In this document: one piece after another, positions 8,327 through 16,187 of the stretch
How positions within the stretch are numbered: the first letter of the stretch is position 1
Layout: each line of letters begins with the position of its first letter
Assembly (NCBI RefSeq): GCF_001514115.1
Contig: NZ_KQ948461.1
Span: 297,783 to 361,782, forward strand
Source: Streptomyces olivochromogenes
GTDB taxonomy: Bacteria; Actinomycetota; Actinomycetes; Streptomycetales; Streptomycetaceae
Reading direction: 5' to 3'
Length of the DNA: 64,000 bases
Position numbers and translations under genes: made by a program
The notes under the pieces: generated by a model
Told to the model about the DNA's origin: nothing
Databases searched by the model: none
The model's input: the letters and a program-made list of their open reading frames with translations, nothing else

Positions 8327-9364
8327 GTGCGAGTGGACGACGACGCTTCCGCGAGTCGCAGGGACGGCGCGAGCAAACGCCCCCGGCTGGAGGACGTGGC
8401 CGCCCGCGTGGGCGTGTCCACCGCGTCCGTCTCCCTGGTGCTGCGGGGTGTGCCGGGCCCCAGCGAGCGCACCCGGCAACGCGTCCTGAAAGCCGCCGCC
8501 GAGCTCGGTTACCAGGTGGACCGCACCGCAAGTCTGCTGGCCAGCAGGCGCACCCGGCTGCTCGGCGTCATGGTCGACATCCACAGCCCCTTCCACGCGG
8601 ATCTGGTCGAGCATCTCCACACGGCCGCCGAGGAGGTCGGCTACGACCTCGTCCTCAGCACCCAGACCCGTACCCGCGACGAACACACCGCCGTCGAGAC
8701 GCTGCTGGCCTTCCGCAGCGAGGCTCTGATCCTGCTCGGCCCGACCGCCTCCGGGGACGCACTCGCCGCGCTGGACCGCAAGGCTCCCGTCATCGCCGTC
8801 GGCCGCCGGATCGCCGACGCCGACCTCGATGTCGTCCGCTCGGCCGACGACGACGGGGTCGGCCAGGTGGTCGACCACCTGGTGGAGCTCGGCCACCGCG
8901 CGATCACGTATGTCGACGGCGGCAAGGGTGTCATCGCCACCGACCGTCGCCGCGGCTACCGCGCCGCCATGCGTCGGCACGGCCTGGAGGCGCACATCGG
9001 GGTCCTGCGCGGTGACAACACCGAGGCGGCCGGCGAACGTGCCGCCCGCCAGCTGCTCGACGGCGCCGAACTCCCCACCGCCATCGTCGCGTTCAACGAC
9101 CAGTCCGCCATCGGCGTCCTGGCGGCTCTGTCCCGTGCCGGGGTCGCCGTCCCGGGCGAGGTGTCCGTGGTCGGCTACGACGACGACGCCCTCTCCCGCC
9201 TGAGCTGTTTCAATCTGACCACGGTCAGCCAGAGCGCCCGTGAACAGGCCCGGCATGCGGTGGTCGCCGCCGTCGAGCGCCTGGACCAGGGCCGCACCGA
9301 GCCCCGCGAGGTCGTACTGACCCCACGGCTCGTCCTGCGTGGCACCACCGCGGAGCGCGTCTGA
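8327..9364 (+). CDS. LacI-family transcriptional regulator
   Basis: A 345-residue regulator. The N-terminal helix-turn-helix and hinge helix are clear: RLEDVAARVGVSTASVSLVL and then GYQVDRTASLLASRRT. The remaining 270 residues form a periplasmic-binding-like effector domain (LLGVMVDIHSPFHADLVEH, TAIVAFNDQSAIGVLAAL, VVGYDDDALSRLS). It probably represses the divergent sugar operon through the palindrome at 8249 and is released by a sugar. Two GTG starts are possible: 8327 with GAGGAG upstream, or 8333 with GGGAGG immediately upstream. The choice changes only two residues. Confidence 0.92.
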   Translation: MRVDDDASASRRDGASKRPRLEDVAARVGVSTASVSLVLRGVPGPSERTRQRVLKAAAELGYQVDRTASLLASRRTRLLGVMVDIHSPFHADLVEHLHTAAEEVGYDLVLSTQTRTRDEHTAVETLLAFRSEALILLGPTASGDALAALDRKAPVIAVGRRIADADLDVVRSADDDGVGQVVDHLVELGHRAITYVDGGKGVIATDRRRGYRAAMRRHGLEAHIGVLRGDNTEAAGERAARQLLDGAELPTAIVAFNDQSAIGVLAALSRAGVAVPGEVSVVGYDDDALSRLSCFNLTTVSQSAREQARHAVVAAVERLDQGRTEPREVVLTPRLVLRGTTAERV

Positions 9365-9405
9365 CAGGCGTTTCGGGGTCGCGGCGGTTGTGGTGCGGGT
9401 CGGCG

Positions 9406-10104
9406 TCAGGCGGCCGGGCGCACCAGGCCCGACTCGTAGGCGAAGGCCACCGCCTGCACGCGGGCGCGGGCGCCGATCTTGGCGAGGATGTGGCTGACGT
9501 GTGACTTGACGGTGGTCGGCGCGATGGACAGCCGCGCGGCGATCTCGGCGTTGGACCAGCCGGAGGCGACGGCGGTGAGGACGTCGCGTTCCCGCTCGGT
9601 GAGCATGTCGAGCCCTGTTTCCTGCTCGGTGGTGCGGGCCGGGCGCTCCTGGCGGACGGCGTCGATGAGCGCGCGGGTGACGCTGGGAGTGGTGACGGCG
9701 TCTCCGGCGGCCACGATACGGACGGCCGCGGTCAGTTCGTCGGGGGTGGCGTCCTGGGGGAGGAAGCCCCCAGCTCCGGCGCGCAGTGCCGCATAGGCGT
9801 ACCCCTCGTGGCTGCTGGGGGTCAGGACCAGTACGCGCGGGGGGCGCCCGCCGGCTCTGACGGTCTCGGGGGCCGGAAGCGGGGTGAGGGGCCGGGTGAT
9901 GCGGCGGATGGCCTCGACGCCGTTCGGATCGGCTGCGTGGTTGCCCATCACGACGACGTCGGGACCGAGCGTGGCACTCAAGCGGACCGCCTCGGCGCCA
10001 CTCGTCGCCTCGCCGACGACGGTCAGGTCGGGTTCGGCCGCCAGAAGCATGCGCAGACCGAGACGGTGCAGGGACTGGCTGTGCACGACGAGTACGGAGG
10101 TCAT
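9406..10104 (-). CDS. Orphan LuxR/NarL-type response regulator with degenerate receiver
   Basis: A 232-residue protein. The C-terminal LuxR helix-turn-helix is intact (LTERERDVLTAVASGWSNAE, then TTVKSHVSHILAKIGARARV). The N-terminal half has receiver-domain spacing but lacks its key residues. The acidic pair is replaced by H8-S9, the phosphoacceptor Asp by Gly54 (PDVVVMGNH), and the conserved Lys by Gln117 (GGFLPQDATP). Only the Thr at 95 is kept. It should therefore not be phosphorylated in the usual way and may respond to a ligand or act constitutively. No histidine kinase gene is adjacent. The ATG at 10104 has GAAGGG upstream. Confidence 0.85.
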   Translation of the reverse strand: MTSVLVVHSQSLHRLGLRMLLAAEPDLTVVGEATSGAEAVRLSATLGPDVVVMGNHAADPNGVEAIRRITRPLTPLPAPETVRAGGRPPRVLVLTPSSHEGYAYAALRAGAGGFLPQDATPDELTAAVRIVAAGDAVTTPSVTRALIDAVRQERPARTTEQETGLDMLTERERDVLTAVASGWSNAEIAARLSIAPTTVKSHVSHILAKIGARARVQAVAFAYESGLVRPAA

Positions 10105-10172
10105 GACGGGCGCCCTTCGTGAGGGTGGGGGCGACCGCCGACGTGGGTCGGGTGCCCGCCACCGCACTCCCC

Positions 10173-10195
10173 GTGAACGAAACGGTTTCGTTCAC
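10173..10195. promoter_or_regulatory. 23-bp perfect palindrome, operator candidate
   Basis: Two 11-bp arms around a single central G, containing ACGAAACGGTTTCGT. The centre resembles LacI-family operators. It sits between the divergent LuxR-type gene and argG, 69 bp upstream of the former. A related inverted repeat follows at 10228. Confidence 0.6.
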
Positions 10196-10227
10196 TTCGG
10201 TGTCATCAGCGTAGCTCCGGTGCTATC

Positions 10228-10243
10228 GAAACGGCATCGTTTC
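10228..10243. promoter_or_regulatory. Second GAAACG/CGTTTC inverted repeat
   Basis: GAAACG-GCAT-CGTTTC repeats the half-site of the 10173 palindrome with wider spacing, 55 bp away. The pair may bind one regulator in two registers. Confidence 0.45.
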
Positions 10244-10301
10244 CTTTGTGGTCTCGGTCACTTCTCGACCCGCGGGGCGCTCAACGGTCTATGGAGTGGC
10301 C

Positions 10302-10330
10302 TTGCATGACCATGCGGAATGTTGCATAAT
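10302..10330 (+). promoter_or_regulatory. argG promoter, apparently leaderless
   Basis: TTGCAT (10302-10307) and CATAAT (10325-10330) are separated by 17 bp. The predicted transcription start falls at about 10337, the A of the argG ATG. No ribosome-binding site precedes the ATG, so the mRNA is probably leaderless. The TGCAT-containing stretch across the promoter could also be an ArgR box; this is inferred from context. Confidence 0.65.
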
Positions 10331-10336
10331 CTTGCC

Positions 10337-11785
10337 ATGTCCAAGGTCCTGACTTCCCTCCCCACCGGCGAGCGCGTCGGCATCGCCTTCTCCGGCGGGC
10401 TCGACACTTCGGTCGCCGTCGCCTGGATGCGCGACAAGGGCGCCGTCCCGTGCACGTACACCGCCGACATCGGTCAGTACGACGAGCCCGACATCGCGTC
10501 CGTGCCCGGCCGTGCCACCGCGTACGGCGCCGAGATCACCCGGCTCGTCGACTGCCGTGCCGCGCTGGTCGAGGAAGGGCTTGCCGCGCTCGCCTGCGGC
10601 GCGTTCCACATCAGGTCGGGCGGGCGCCCGTACTTCAACACCACGCCGCTGGGGCGTGCCGTCACCGGCACGCTGCTGGTGCGGGCCATGCTCGAGGACG
10701 GGGTGCAGATCTGGGGCGACGGCTCCACGTTCAAGGGCAATGACATCGAGCGGTTCTACCGGTACGGGCTGCTCGCCAACCCGCACCTGCGGATCTACAA
10801 GCCCTGGCTGGACGCGGACTTCGTCACGGAGCTCGGCGGCCGCAAGGAGATGTCGGAGTGGCTGCTCGCGCACGGGCTGCCGTACCGGGACTCGACGGAG
10901 AAGGCGTACTCCACGGACGCCAACATCTGGGGCGCCACGCACGAGGCCAAGACCCTGGAGCACCTCGACACCGGTATCGAGACGGTCGACCCGATCATGG
11001 GCGTGAGGTTCTGGGACCCGTCGGTGGAGATCGCCACCGAGGACGTGACGATCGGCTTCGACCAGGGCCGTCCGGTCACCATCAACGGCAAGGAGTTCGG
11101 CTCGCCGGTCGACCTCGTCATGGAGGCCAACGCGATCGGCGGCCGGCACGGCCTCGGCATGTCCGACCAGATCGAGAACCGGATCATCGAGGCCAAGAGC
11201 CGTGGCATCTACGAGGCGCCCGGCATGGCGCTGCTGCACATCGCCTACGAGCGCCTGGTCAACGCGATCCACAACGAGGACACCGTGGCCGCGTACCACA
11301 ACCAGGGCCGCCAGCTCGGCCGTCTGCTCTACGAGGGCCGCTGGCTCGACCCGCAGGCGCTGATGGTGCGCGAGTCGCTGCAGCGCTGGGTCGGCGCGGC
11401 GATCACCGGCGAGGTGACCGTGCGGCTGCGCCGCGGCGAGGACTACTCGGTCCTCGACACCCGGGGCCCCGCGCTCAGCTACCACCCGGACAAGCTCTCC
11501 ATGGAGCGGACCGAGGACTCGGCGTTCGGCCCGGTGGACCGCATCGGCCAGCTCACCATGCGGAACCTGGACATCGCCGACTCCCGTGCCCGTCTCGAGC
11601 AGTACGCGGGCCTGGGCCTGGTCGGCAGCGACCACGCGACGCCGATCGGCGCCGCGCAGGCGGCCTCGACCGGTCTGATCGGCGCCATGGACGAGGGCGG
11701 CGCCGAGGTGATCGCCTCGCGGGGCGAGGCCGCGGACGAGGAGACGATGCTGGACCGCGCCGCGATGGAGTCCGGCACGGACTGA
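10337..11785 (+). CDS. argG: Argininosuccinate synthase
   Basis: A 482-residue protein. It joins citrulline and aspartate with ATP to form argininosuccinate, the penultimate step of arginine synthesis. The P-loop-like ATP site is visible (IAFSGGLDTSVAVAWMRDKG), as are the DGSTFKGNDIERFYRYG and EKAYSTDANIWGATHEAK motifs. The length fits the longer E. coli-type enzyme rather than the roughly 400-residue form. The start at 10337 was chosen because it lies at the predicted transcription start; an in-frame ATG at 10319 sits inside the promoter. No other arginine gene is nearby. Confidence 0.95.
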   Translation: MSKVLTSLPTGERVGIAFSGGLDTSVAVAWMRDKGAVPCTYTADIGQYDEPDIASVPGRATAYGAEITRLVDCRAALVEEGLAALACGAFHIRSGGRPYFNTTPLGRAVTGTLLVRAMLEDGVQIWGDGSTFKGNDIERFYRYGLLANPHLRIYKPWLDADFVTELGGRKEMSEWLLAHGLPYRDSTEKAYSTDANIWGATHEAKTLEHLDTGIETVDPIMGVRFWDPSVEIATEDVTIGFDQGRPVTINGKEFGSPVDLVMEANAIGGRHGLGMSDQIENRIIEAKSRGIYEAPGMALLHIAYERLVNAIHNEDTVAAYHNQGRQLGRLLYEGRWLDPQALMVRESLQRWVGAAITGEVTVRLRRGEDYSVLDTRGPALSYHPDKLSMERTEDSAFGPVDRIGQLTMRNLDIADSRARLEQYAGLGLVGSDHATPIGAAQAASTGLIGAMDEGGAEVIASRGEAADEETMLDRAAMESGTD

Positions 11786-11813
11786 CGCAGGTCACCGGTC
11801 GTACACACCCGGG

Positions 11814-11853
11814 CGGCGGGCCCCGGCGGATTCTGTTCCGCCGGGGCCCGCCG
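11814..11853. terminator. argG terminator
   Basis: A perfect 17-bp GC-rich stem with a 6-nt loop (TTCTGT), starting 28 bp after the argG stop. There is no T-tract. It is a strong intrinsic-type hairpin. Confidence 0.85.
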
Positions 11854-11900
11854 TCGTCCGTTGCGCGAGGGGGAGGGATGCGCCGCCTTGGCTCCCGTCG

Positions 11901-11987
11901 CCGAACAGCGACCTCACGCGCGGGAAGTGCCGAACAGCGACCTCACGCATGGGAAGTGCCGAACAGCGACCTCACACAGGGGGAGTG
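11901..11987. repeat. Three tandem copies of a 29-bp unit
   Basis: Copies at 11901-11929, 11930-11958 and 11959-11987 each begin CCGAACAGCGACCTCAC and end in GGGAAGTG or GGGAGTG. The first two differ only around the HpaII-like GCGCG/GCATG position, and the third is more diverged. The array lies in the gap between argG and the convergent zinc dehydrogenase and is not part of a credible gene. Confidence 0.85.
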
Positions 11988-12118
11988 GCGGCGCCAGGCT
12001 CACCGACGCACCGTCCGCCGACGTTCCCTGTCCGCCGGGGAACTCCCAGCGCATCTGGCAGGGCATCACATCGCGACAGCCGGCGAGCGCCAGTGGCCGG
12101 AGGCTGCGGTCCGCAGGG

Positions 12119-13252
12119 CTACGGGTGCAATATCACCTTCGTGTAGCCCTCGATCCGCTTGTCGAACTTGTCGTAGCCCGACGGTGCCTGATCCAGGGGC
12201 AGTTCGTGGGAGACGACGAAACTGGGCTTCGCCCTGCCCTCGATGATCATGTCGCGCAGGTACCGGTTGTAGCGCTTCACGTTGCACTGTCCCGTACCCA
12301 TCCGCAGGCCCTTCTCGAAGAGCTTGCCGATCGAGACGAGGAGCATGCCCTGCTTGGCCTGTTCGTCCGGGCCGCCGGGGTCGGAGGGTACATAGAGGCC
12401 GGGCACCCCGAGCGCTCCGGTGGCTCGCACCGTGCCGACGAGCGAGTTCAGGACGGTCGCCGGTTCCTCGCGGTCCGTGCCGTGCCCTGTCGCCTGATAG
12501 CCGACGGCGTCAATGCCCTTGTCCGTGCCGATGCCCTCCGTCTGGTCCTTGATCTGCTCGATCGGGTTGCCCTCGGAGAAGTTGATCGGAACCGCGCCTA
12601 TCTCCTCGGCCTTCTGCAGCCGTTCGGGGACCCGGTCCACGACGAAGACCTTCTTCGCGCCGCGCATCAGAGCCGAGTAGGCGGCCATGAGTCCGACCGG
12701 GCCTCCGCCGTACACCGCGACGCTCTCGCCCGGGCGGACCTGGGCGAGCTCACAACCGTGGTATCCGGTGGGGAAAATGTCGGCGAGCAATATGAAATCG
12801 CTCTCGTGCTCGTTTCCCGGCGGCAGCTTCAGGCAGTTGAAGTCGGCGAAGGGTACGCGCAGATATTCGGCCTGGCCACCCTTCCAGGGTCCCATGGCGA
12901 CGTATCCGTACGCGCCGCCCGCGAAACCGGGATTGACGGTCAGACAGTAACCGGTGAATCCCTCGACGCAGTTCATGCAGAACCCGCAGGCGACGTTGAA
13001 GGGCATGACCACACGGTCGCCCTCCTTGAGCGAGGTGATGCCCTGGCCGAGTTCTTCGATGATTCCCATGTTCTCGTGGCCGAAGACGATGCCGGGCTCG
13101 GCGGCGGTACGTCCCTCGTACATATGCAGATCGGATCCGCATATCGCGGTGGAAGTGACCCGTACGATCACATCGTTCGGGTGCTGGATGCTGGGCTTTT
13201 CAACCTCTTCGACCGCAACGCTGAACGGCCCTTTGTAAACGACGGCCTTCAC
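12119..13252 (-). CDS. Zinc-dependent alcohol/formaldehyde dehydrogenase (glutathione-independent type)
   Basis: A 377-residue medium-chain dehydrogenase. The catalytic zinc site is Cys38 (STAICGSDLH) and His59-Glu60 (GHENMG). The structural zinc cysteines are 89, 92, 95 and 103 (ACGFCMNCVEGFTGYC). A Rossmann motif, AVYGGGPVGLMAA, binds NAD. The closest family by pattern is the glutathione-independent formaldehyde dehydrogenase group, which oxidises or dismutates small aldehydes. The GTG start at 13252 has GGAGGTGG upstream, better than the in-frame ATGs further 5'. The gene appears monocistronic. Confidence 0.88.
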   Translation of the reverse strand: MKAVVYKGPFSVAVEEVEKPSIQHPNDVIVRVTSTAICGSDLHMYEGRTAAEPGIVFGHENMGIIEELGQGITSLKEGDRVVMPFNVACGFCMNCVEGFTGYCLTVNPGFAGGAYGYVAMGPWKGGQAEYLRVPFADFNCLKLPPGNEHESDFILLADIFPTGYHGCELAQVRPGESVAVYGGGPVGLMAAYSALMRGAKKVFVVDRVPERLQKAEEIGAVPINFSEGNPIEQIKDQTEGIGTDKGIDAVGYQATGHGTDREEPATVLNSLVGTVRATGALGVPGLYVPSDPGGPDEQAKQGMLLVSIGKLFEKGLRMGTGQCNVKRYNRYLRDMIIEGRAKPSFVVSHELPLDQAPSGYDKFDKRIEGYTKVILHP

Positions 13253-13428
13253 GGCTGCCACCTCCGCTCGGTGACGCATGTATGAGATGTCCACGCCCCC
13301 GCCCGCATTCTCCGCGTGACCCATCTCTCATGATTCTCCGTCCTGCGCGATCGGACAAGCCGGTAACGTCGATGTGAATAACTGCCCGGTGCCGTGCAGA
13401 GAAATACAGTGGAGAGGGAGGCCGAAAG

Positions 13429-13620
13429 ATGTCAGCACAGCGACTGGGAACGCTGCTTGTCCCCGTGCCGGGATTGTCCGGCACCACCTATCCGCCGGGA
13501 ACGACCGTGACGGTCCGCGGCCGAGGCGCTACGGTCGACGCCTTCGTCAACGGCGACTGGCTTCCCCTGTCGTGGTGGGAGTTCTCCGACGGCCTGCGCG
13601 AGGACATCGCCGACCGCTGA
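13429..13620 (+). CDS. Small hypothetical protein (63 aa)
   Basis: A 63-residue protein with GAGAGGGAGG upstream of the ATG. The sequence MSAQRLGTLLVPVPGLSG followed by TVTVRGRGATVDAFVNGDWL looks like a small beta-barrel of SH3 type. No cysteines, signal peptide or membrane segment are seen. It is divergent from the zinc dehydrogenase and followed by a hairpin. The function is unknown. Confidence 0.65.
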   Translation: MSAQRLGTLLVPVPGLSGTTYPPGTTVTVRGRGATVDAFVNGDWLPLSWWEFSDGLREDIADR

Positions 13621-13698
13621 CCTTCCGCGCCGATGCCGTCGTGGGCATCGGCGATGACGATGGTCCTGGGTGCGGTCGTGGCGTTCCTCTGGAGTTCA

Positions 13699-13737
13699 AA
13701 GCCCCCGGCAGTGAGCCTCTGTGCCTGCCGGGGGCTT
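13699..13737. terminator. Hairpin between convergent genes
   Basis: A 13-bp stem (AAGCCCCCGGCAG with CTGCCGGGGGCTT) and a 13-nt loop, lying between the small protein (stop 13620) and the minus-strand MFS gene (stop 13795). It is suitable as a bidirectional terminator. Confidence 0.75.
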
Positions 13738-13794
13738 CGTGTGCCCGCCCACCCGTCATGGATCGGTGGTGCGGGCGTCCGTGTCGGAGTTCCT

Positions 13795-15093
13795 CTAGCG
13801 GTGGGCCGTGGCGGGCCGGCCGCCCTGGCCGGTGTTCCTGTCCCGTCCCGTGCGGAGCCGCTGGGCGGCGAGCGCGAGGGCGCTGAAGGCGATGACGGCC
13901 GCGCTGTAGACGACCGAGGTCTCGTGCAGGCCGACGTTCGTGGCGGCGATCCCTGCGACCACGGCCGGGATGCTGAAGGCCAGGTAGGAGATGACGAACG
14001 CGACCGCGAACAGTTCGCCCCGCTCGGCCGGCTCGGCGATTCGGGCGAGTGTGCCGAAGCTGGCGAGAGCCGAGCCGCCGAAGCCGACTCCGGCGATGGC
14101 GGTGCCGGACGCGGCCATGGTGAGCGAGTGCGCCTCCACACCGCCCAGGCCGACGGCCGTGCCGAGCAGCAGCAAGGTGGCCGCAAGGGCGAGCGTGCGC
14201 TCGGTGGGCCAGCCGCGCAACGCGAACGCCGTGATCGAGGCGGGCACGCAGAGCAGGGTGACCACGAGGCCGCCGACGACATGGCTGGACAGGCCGAACA
14301 GGTTGGCGGCCACTGACGGACCGAGTGAGAGATACAGTCCGCCCAGTGCCCAGCTCGCCAACAGGATCGGCACGAGTGCCATCAGGTCCGCACGCAGTCG
14401 CGGGGCGACGCCGAGGCGCGGCTGAAGCGACCGTACGACGCCGGGTCGGCGCTGTGCCGTCTCGGGTATGAGGGCGACGAGCAGACCGGCGAGGACCAGA
14501 GACGCGAGCAGCAGCACGTAGACCAGCCGGGTCGGGTGCGGCCCGTACTCCGCGAGGACACCACAGCCCAGTGCACCGAGGCCCAGCCCGAACGGCGGGG
14601 CCGCACCGCTGATGACGCCGGCGCGGTGCGGCGCGTGGGGCGGGTTGAGATCGACCAGGGTCGCGCCGAGTGTGGTCATGGCCGCGCCGGTGGCGATGCC
14701 CTGGACGAAGCGGGCCGTCAGAAGGATCGAGACGTCGTCGGCGACGATGAACAGTGCCATCGCCACCGCTTCGAGGGCGATGGCCGAGGCCAGCACCGGT
14801 CGGCGGCCGATGTGATCGGACAGTGCGCCGAGGACCAGGAGTGCCCCGATCATTCCGACGACGTACACCGCGAAGACGGTGGTGAGCGTGGTCGCCGAGA
14901 AGCTCCACTGGTGCTGGTAGATGACGTAGAGCGGCGAGGGCGCGCTCGACGCGGCCATGAAGAGGACGAAGACGGCCGCGATGGAGGCGAAGGCCACCGG
15001 TCGGCTCAGCCCCCGCCGCACACGGCCGGACGGTGGGCCTCCTGGGGCTGAGGCCGACGGGATCTTCTTGTGGGACGTGGGTGCGTCAGGCAT
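13795..15093 (-). CDS. MFS transporter, probable drug efflux
   Basis: A 432-residue protein with about 12 membrane segments. The motif-A loop after segment 2 reads GALSDHIGRRPVLAS. ARFVQGIATGAAMTTLGATL resembles the motif typical of drug:H+ antiporters, and the last segments are Ala/Val rich. It is divergent from a TetR gene with an inverted repeat in the shared promoter. This is the usual arrangement of a pump and its own repressor. The substrate is unknown. Confidence 0.85.
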   Translation of the reverse strand: MPDAPTSHKKIPSASAPGGPPSGRVRRGLSRPVAFASIAAVFVLFMAASSAPSPLYVIYQHQWSFSATTLTTVFAVYVVGMIGALLVLGALSDHIGRRPVLASAIALEAVAMALFIVADDVSILLTARFVQGIATGAAMTTLGATLVDLNPPHAPHRAGVISGAAPPFGLGLGALGCGVLAEYGPHPTRLVYVLLLASLVLAGLLVALIPETAQRRPGVVRSLQPRLGVAPRLRADLMALVPILLASWALGGLYLSLGPSVAANLFGLSSHVVGGLVVTLLCVPASITAFALRGWPTERTLALAATLLLLGTAVGLGGVEAHSLTMAASGTAIAGVGFGGSALASFGTLARIAEPAERGELFAVAFVISYLAFSIPAVVAGIAATNVGLHETSVVYSAAVIAFSALALAAQRLRTGRDRNTGQGGRPATAHR

Positions 15094-15120
15094 GCGCTCT
15101 CTCTCCGAATGCAGCGATCA

Positions 15121-15148
15121 CTGCGTTAGCAGTCCTCCCCTAACGCAG
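15121..15148. promoter_or_regulatory. TetR operator in divergent promoter
   Basis: An inverted repeat CTGCGTTAG (15121-15129) and CTAACGCAG (15140-15148), flanked on both sides by a CGATCA element. It lies between the MFS pump gene and the tetR gene, so it probably controls both. Confidence 0.7.
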
Positions 15149-15158
15149 CGATCAGTGC

Positions 15159-15164
15159 GATAAT
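15159..15164 (+). promoter_or_regulatory. -10 element of tetR, leaderless-like
   Basis: GATAAT lies 7 nt before the tetR ATG at 15171 and no Shine-Dalgarno is present. Transcription would begin at or next to the start codon. A convincing -35 is not visible. Confidence 0.5.
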
Positions 15165-15170
15165 TTCCGC

Positions 15171-15728
15171 ATGACCGAAGCAACAGTCCAGCCCCGTCCC
15201 GGCGGCCGCTCCGCGCGGGTGCGCGCGGCCGTTCACCGCGCGGTCGGGGAGCTGCTCGCCGAAGAGCCGGCCGAGGTGCTGACCATTCCCGCCATCGCGG
15301 CGCGCGCCGGCGTGCACGCGACCACGGTGTACCGGCGGTGGGGTTCGTTGGCACAGCTCCTGGCCGACGTCGCCACCAGTCGGTTCAGTGGCGATGTCGT
15401 GGTGCCGGACACCGGGTCTCTGGTGGGTGACCTGGAGCGGTGGACGGGCGATGTCGCCACCGACCTCGCCGACCCCGACGTCCTCGCCCTGATGCGGGCG
15501 ACGATCGGCTCGGGGCCGGAGGGCGGCTGCGCCTGCACCGCCGACCGACACGCTCAGCTCGGCGCGATCATCGAGCGGGAACGAGCTCGAGGAGGCAAGG
15601 TGCCGAGCGTGGAGCGGGCCGTCGACGGACTGCTCGGTCCGCTGTACTACCGCGCGATCTTCAGCGGGGAGCCCGCGTCCGGCGAGTGGGCGCGGGGTCT
15701 GGTCGCGCCGTTGCTCGCGGCGGTCTAG
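15171..15728 (+). CDS. TetR-family regulator
   Basis: A 185-residue protein with a helix-turn-helix at residues 38-60 (LTIPAIAARAGVHATTVYRR) and a ligand-binding helical C-terminal half. It is divergent from the MFS pump and separated from it by the 15121 inverted repeat, so it most likely represses the pump and itself. The ligand is unknown. Confidence 0.88.
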   Translation: MTEATVQPRPGGRSARVRAAVHRAVGELLAEEPAEVLTIPAIAARAGVHATTVYRRWGSLAQLLADVATSRFSGDVVVPDTGSLVGDLERWTGDVATDLADPDVLALMRATIGSGPEGGCACTADRHAQLGAIIERERARGGKVPSVERAVDGLLGPLYYRAIFSGEPASGEWARGLVAPLLAAV

Positions 15729-15874
15729 TGCTGTGACCGGACAGGTCACCCGGGGTGGAAGGGCGGTGGCCGCAGCCGATCGTGCGGGGCGGGGGCGCAA
15801 GCTCCGTGTGCGTCCGCCGCGCCATGACACCCGGCGAAGCTGCGGTCATCGCGCGGAAGGCGGCGCCCGTCGCG

Positions 15875-16114
15875 TCACACGTCGTACGCCGAGAAATCGA
15901 CGACCGCTGGCGAGTCCTCGCCGTACCGCACGACTATGTCTACCGCCATCGCGCCGCCTTCGGCTTCAGGGCGCAGATCGATGTGAGCGCAGACGTCCAC
16001 CGGTGTCCCGGAGCAGTCCTCCGACGTGAGACGGATGTCGGGATAGGCCTCCTTCAGCCATGCGTCCAGGCCGGTTCGGGTGATCGAAAATCGCGCGTGA
16101 GCGGCGGCCGTCAC
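15875..16114 (-). CDS. Small hypothetical protein (about 79 aa)
   Basis: From a GTG at 16114 the protein reads VTAAAHARFSITRTGLDAWL and continues through EAYPDIRLTSEDCSGTP to VVDFSAYDV. The composition is that of a real acidic protein rather than an antisense shadow. Other in-frame starts exist, including an ATG at 16180 that would overlap the tail of the NCS1 permease gene. It follows that permease on the same strand. I do not recognise the family. Confidence 0.55.
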   Translation of the reverse strand: MTAAAHARFSITRTGLDAWLKEAYPDIRLTSEDCSGTPVDVCAHIDLRPEAEGGAMAVDIVVRYGEDSPAVVDFSAYDV

Positions 16115-16187
16115 CCTGCAAGACGGACAGGACGCACAAACGTTCCCCGCGGTTCTCGGTCCGTTGTTCCGGGCGCCCATGGCAAGG

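Noticed and set aside
8249..10195. A 648-codon minus-strand frame over the LacI and LuxR genes
   Set aside because: Its sequence is low-complexity antisense and out-of-frame translation of the LacI and LuxR genes, both of which have clear domains and ribosome-binding sites.
11901..11987. CRISPR array interpretation of the 29-bp repeats
   Set aside because: The copies are directly adjacent with no spacers, and no cas genes are present.
12104..12116. CTGCGG/CCGCAG dyad after the zinc dehydrogenase gene
   Set aside because: The loop would be a single base, too small for a stable terminator hairpin.
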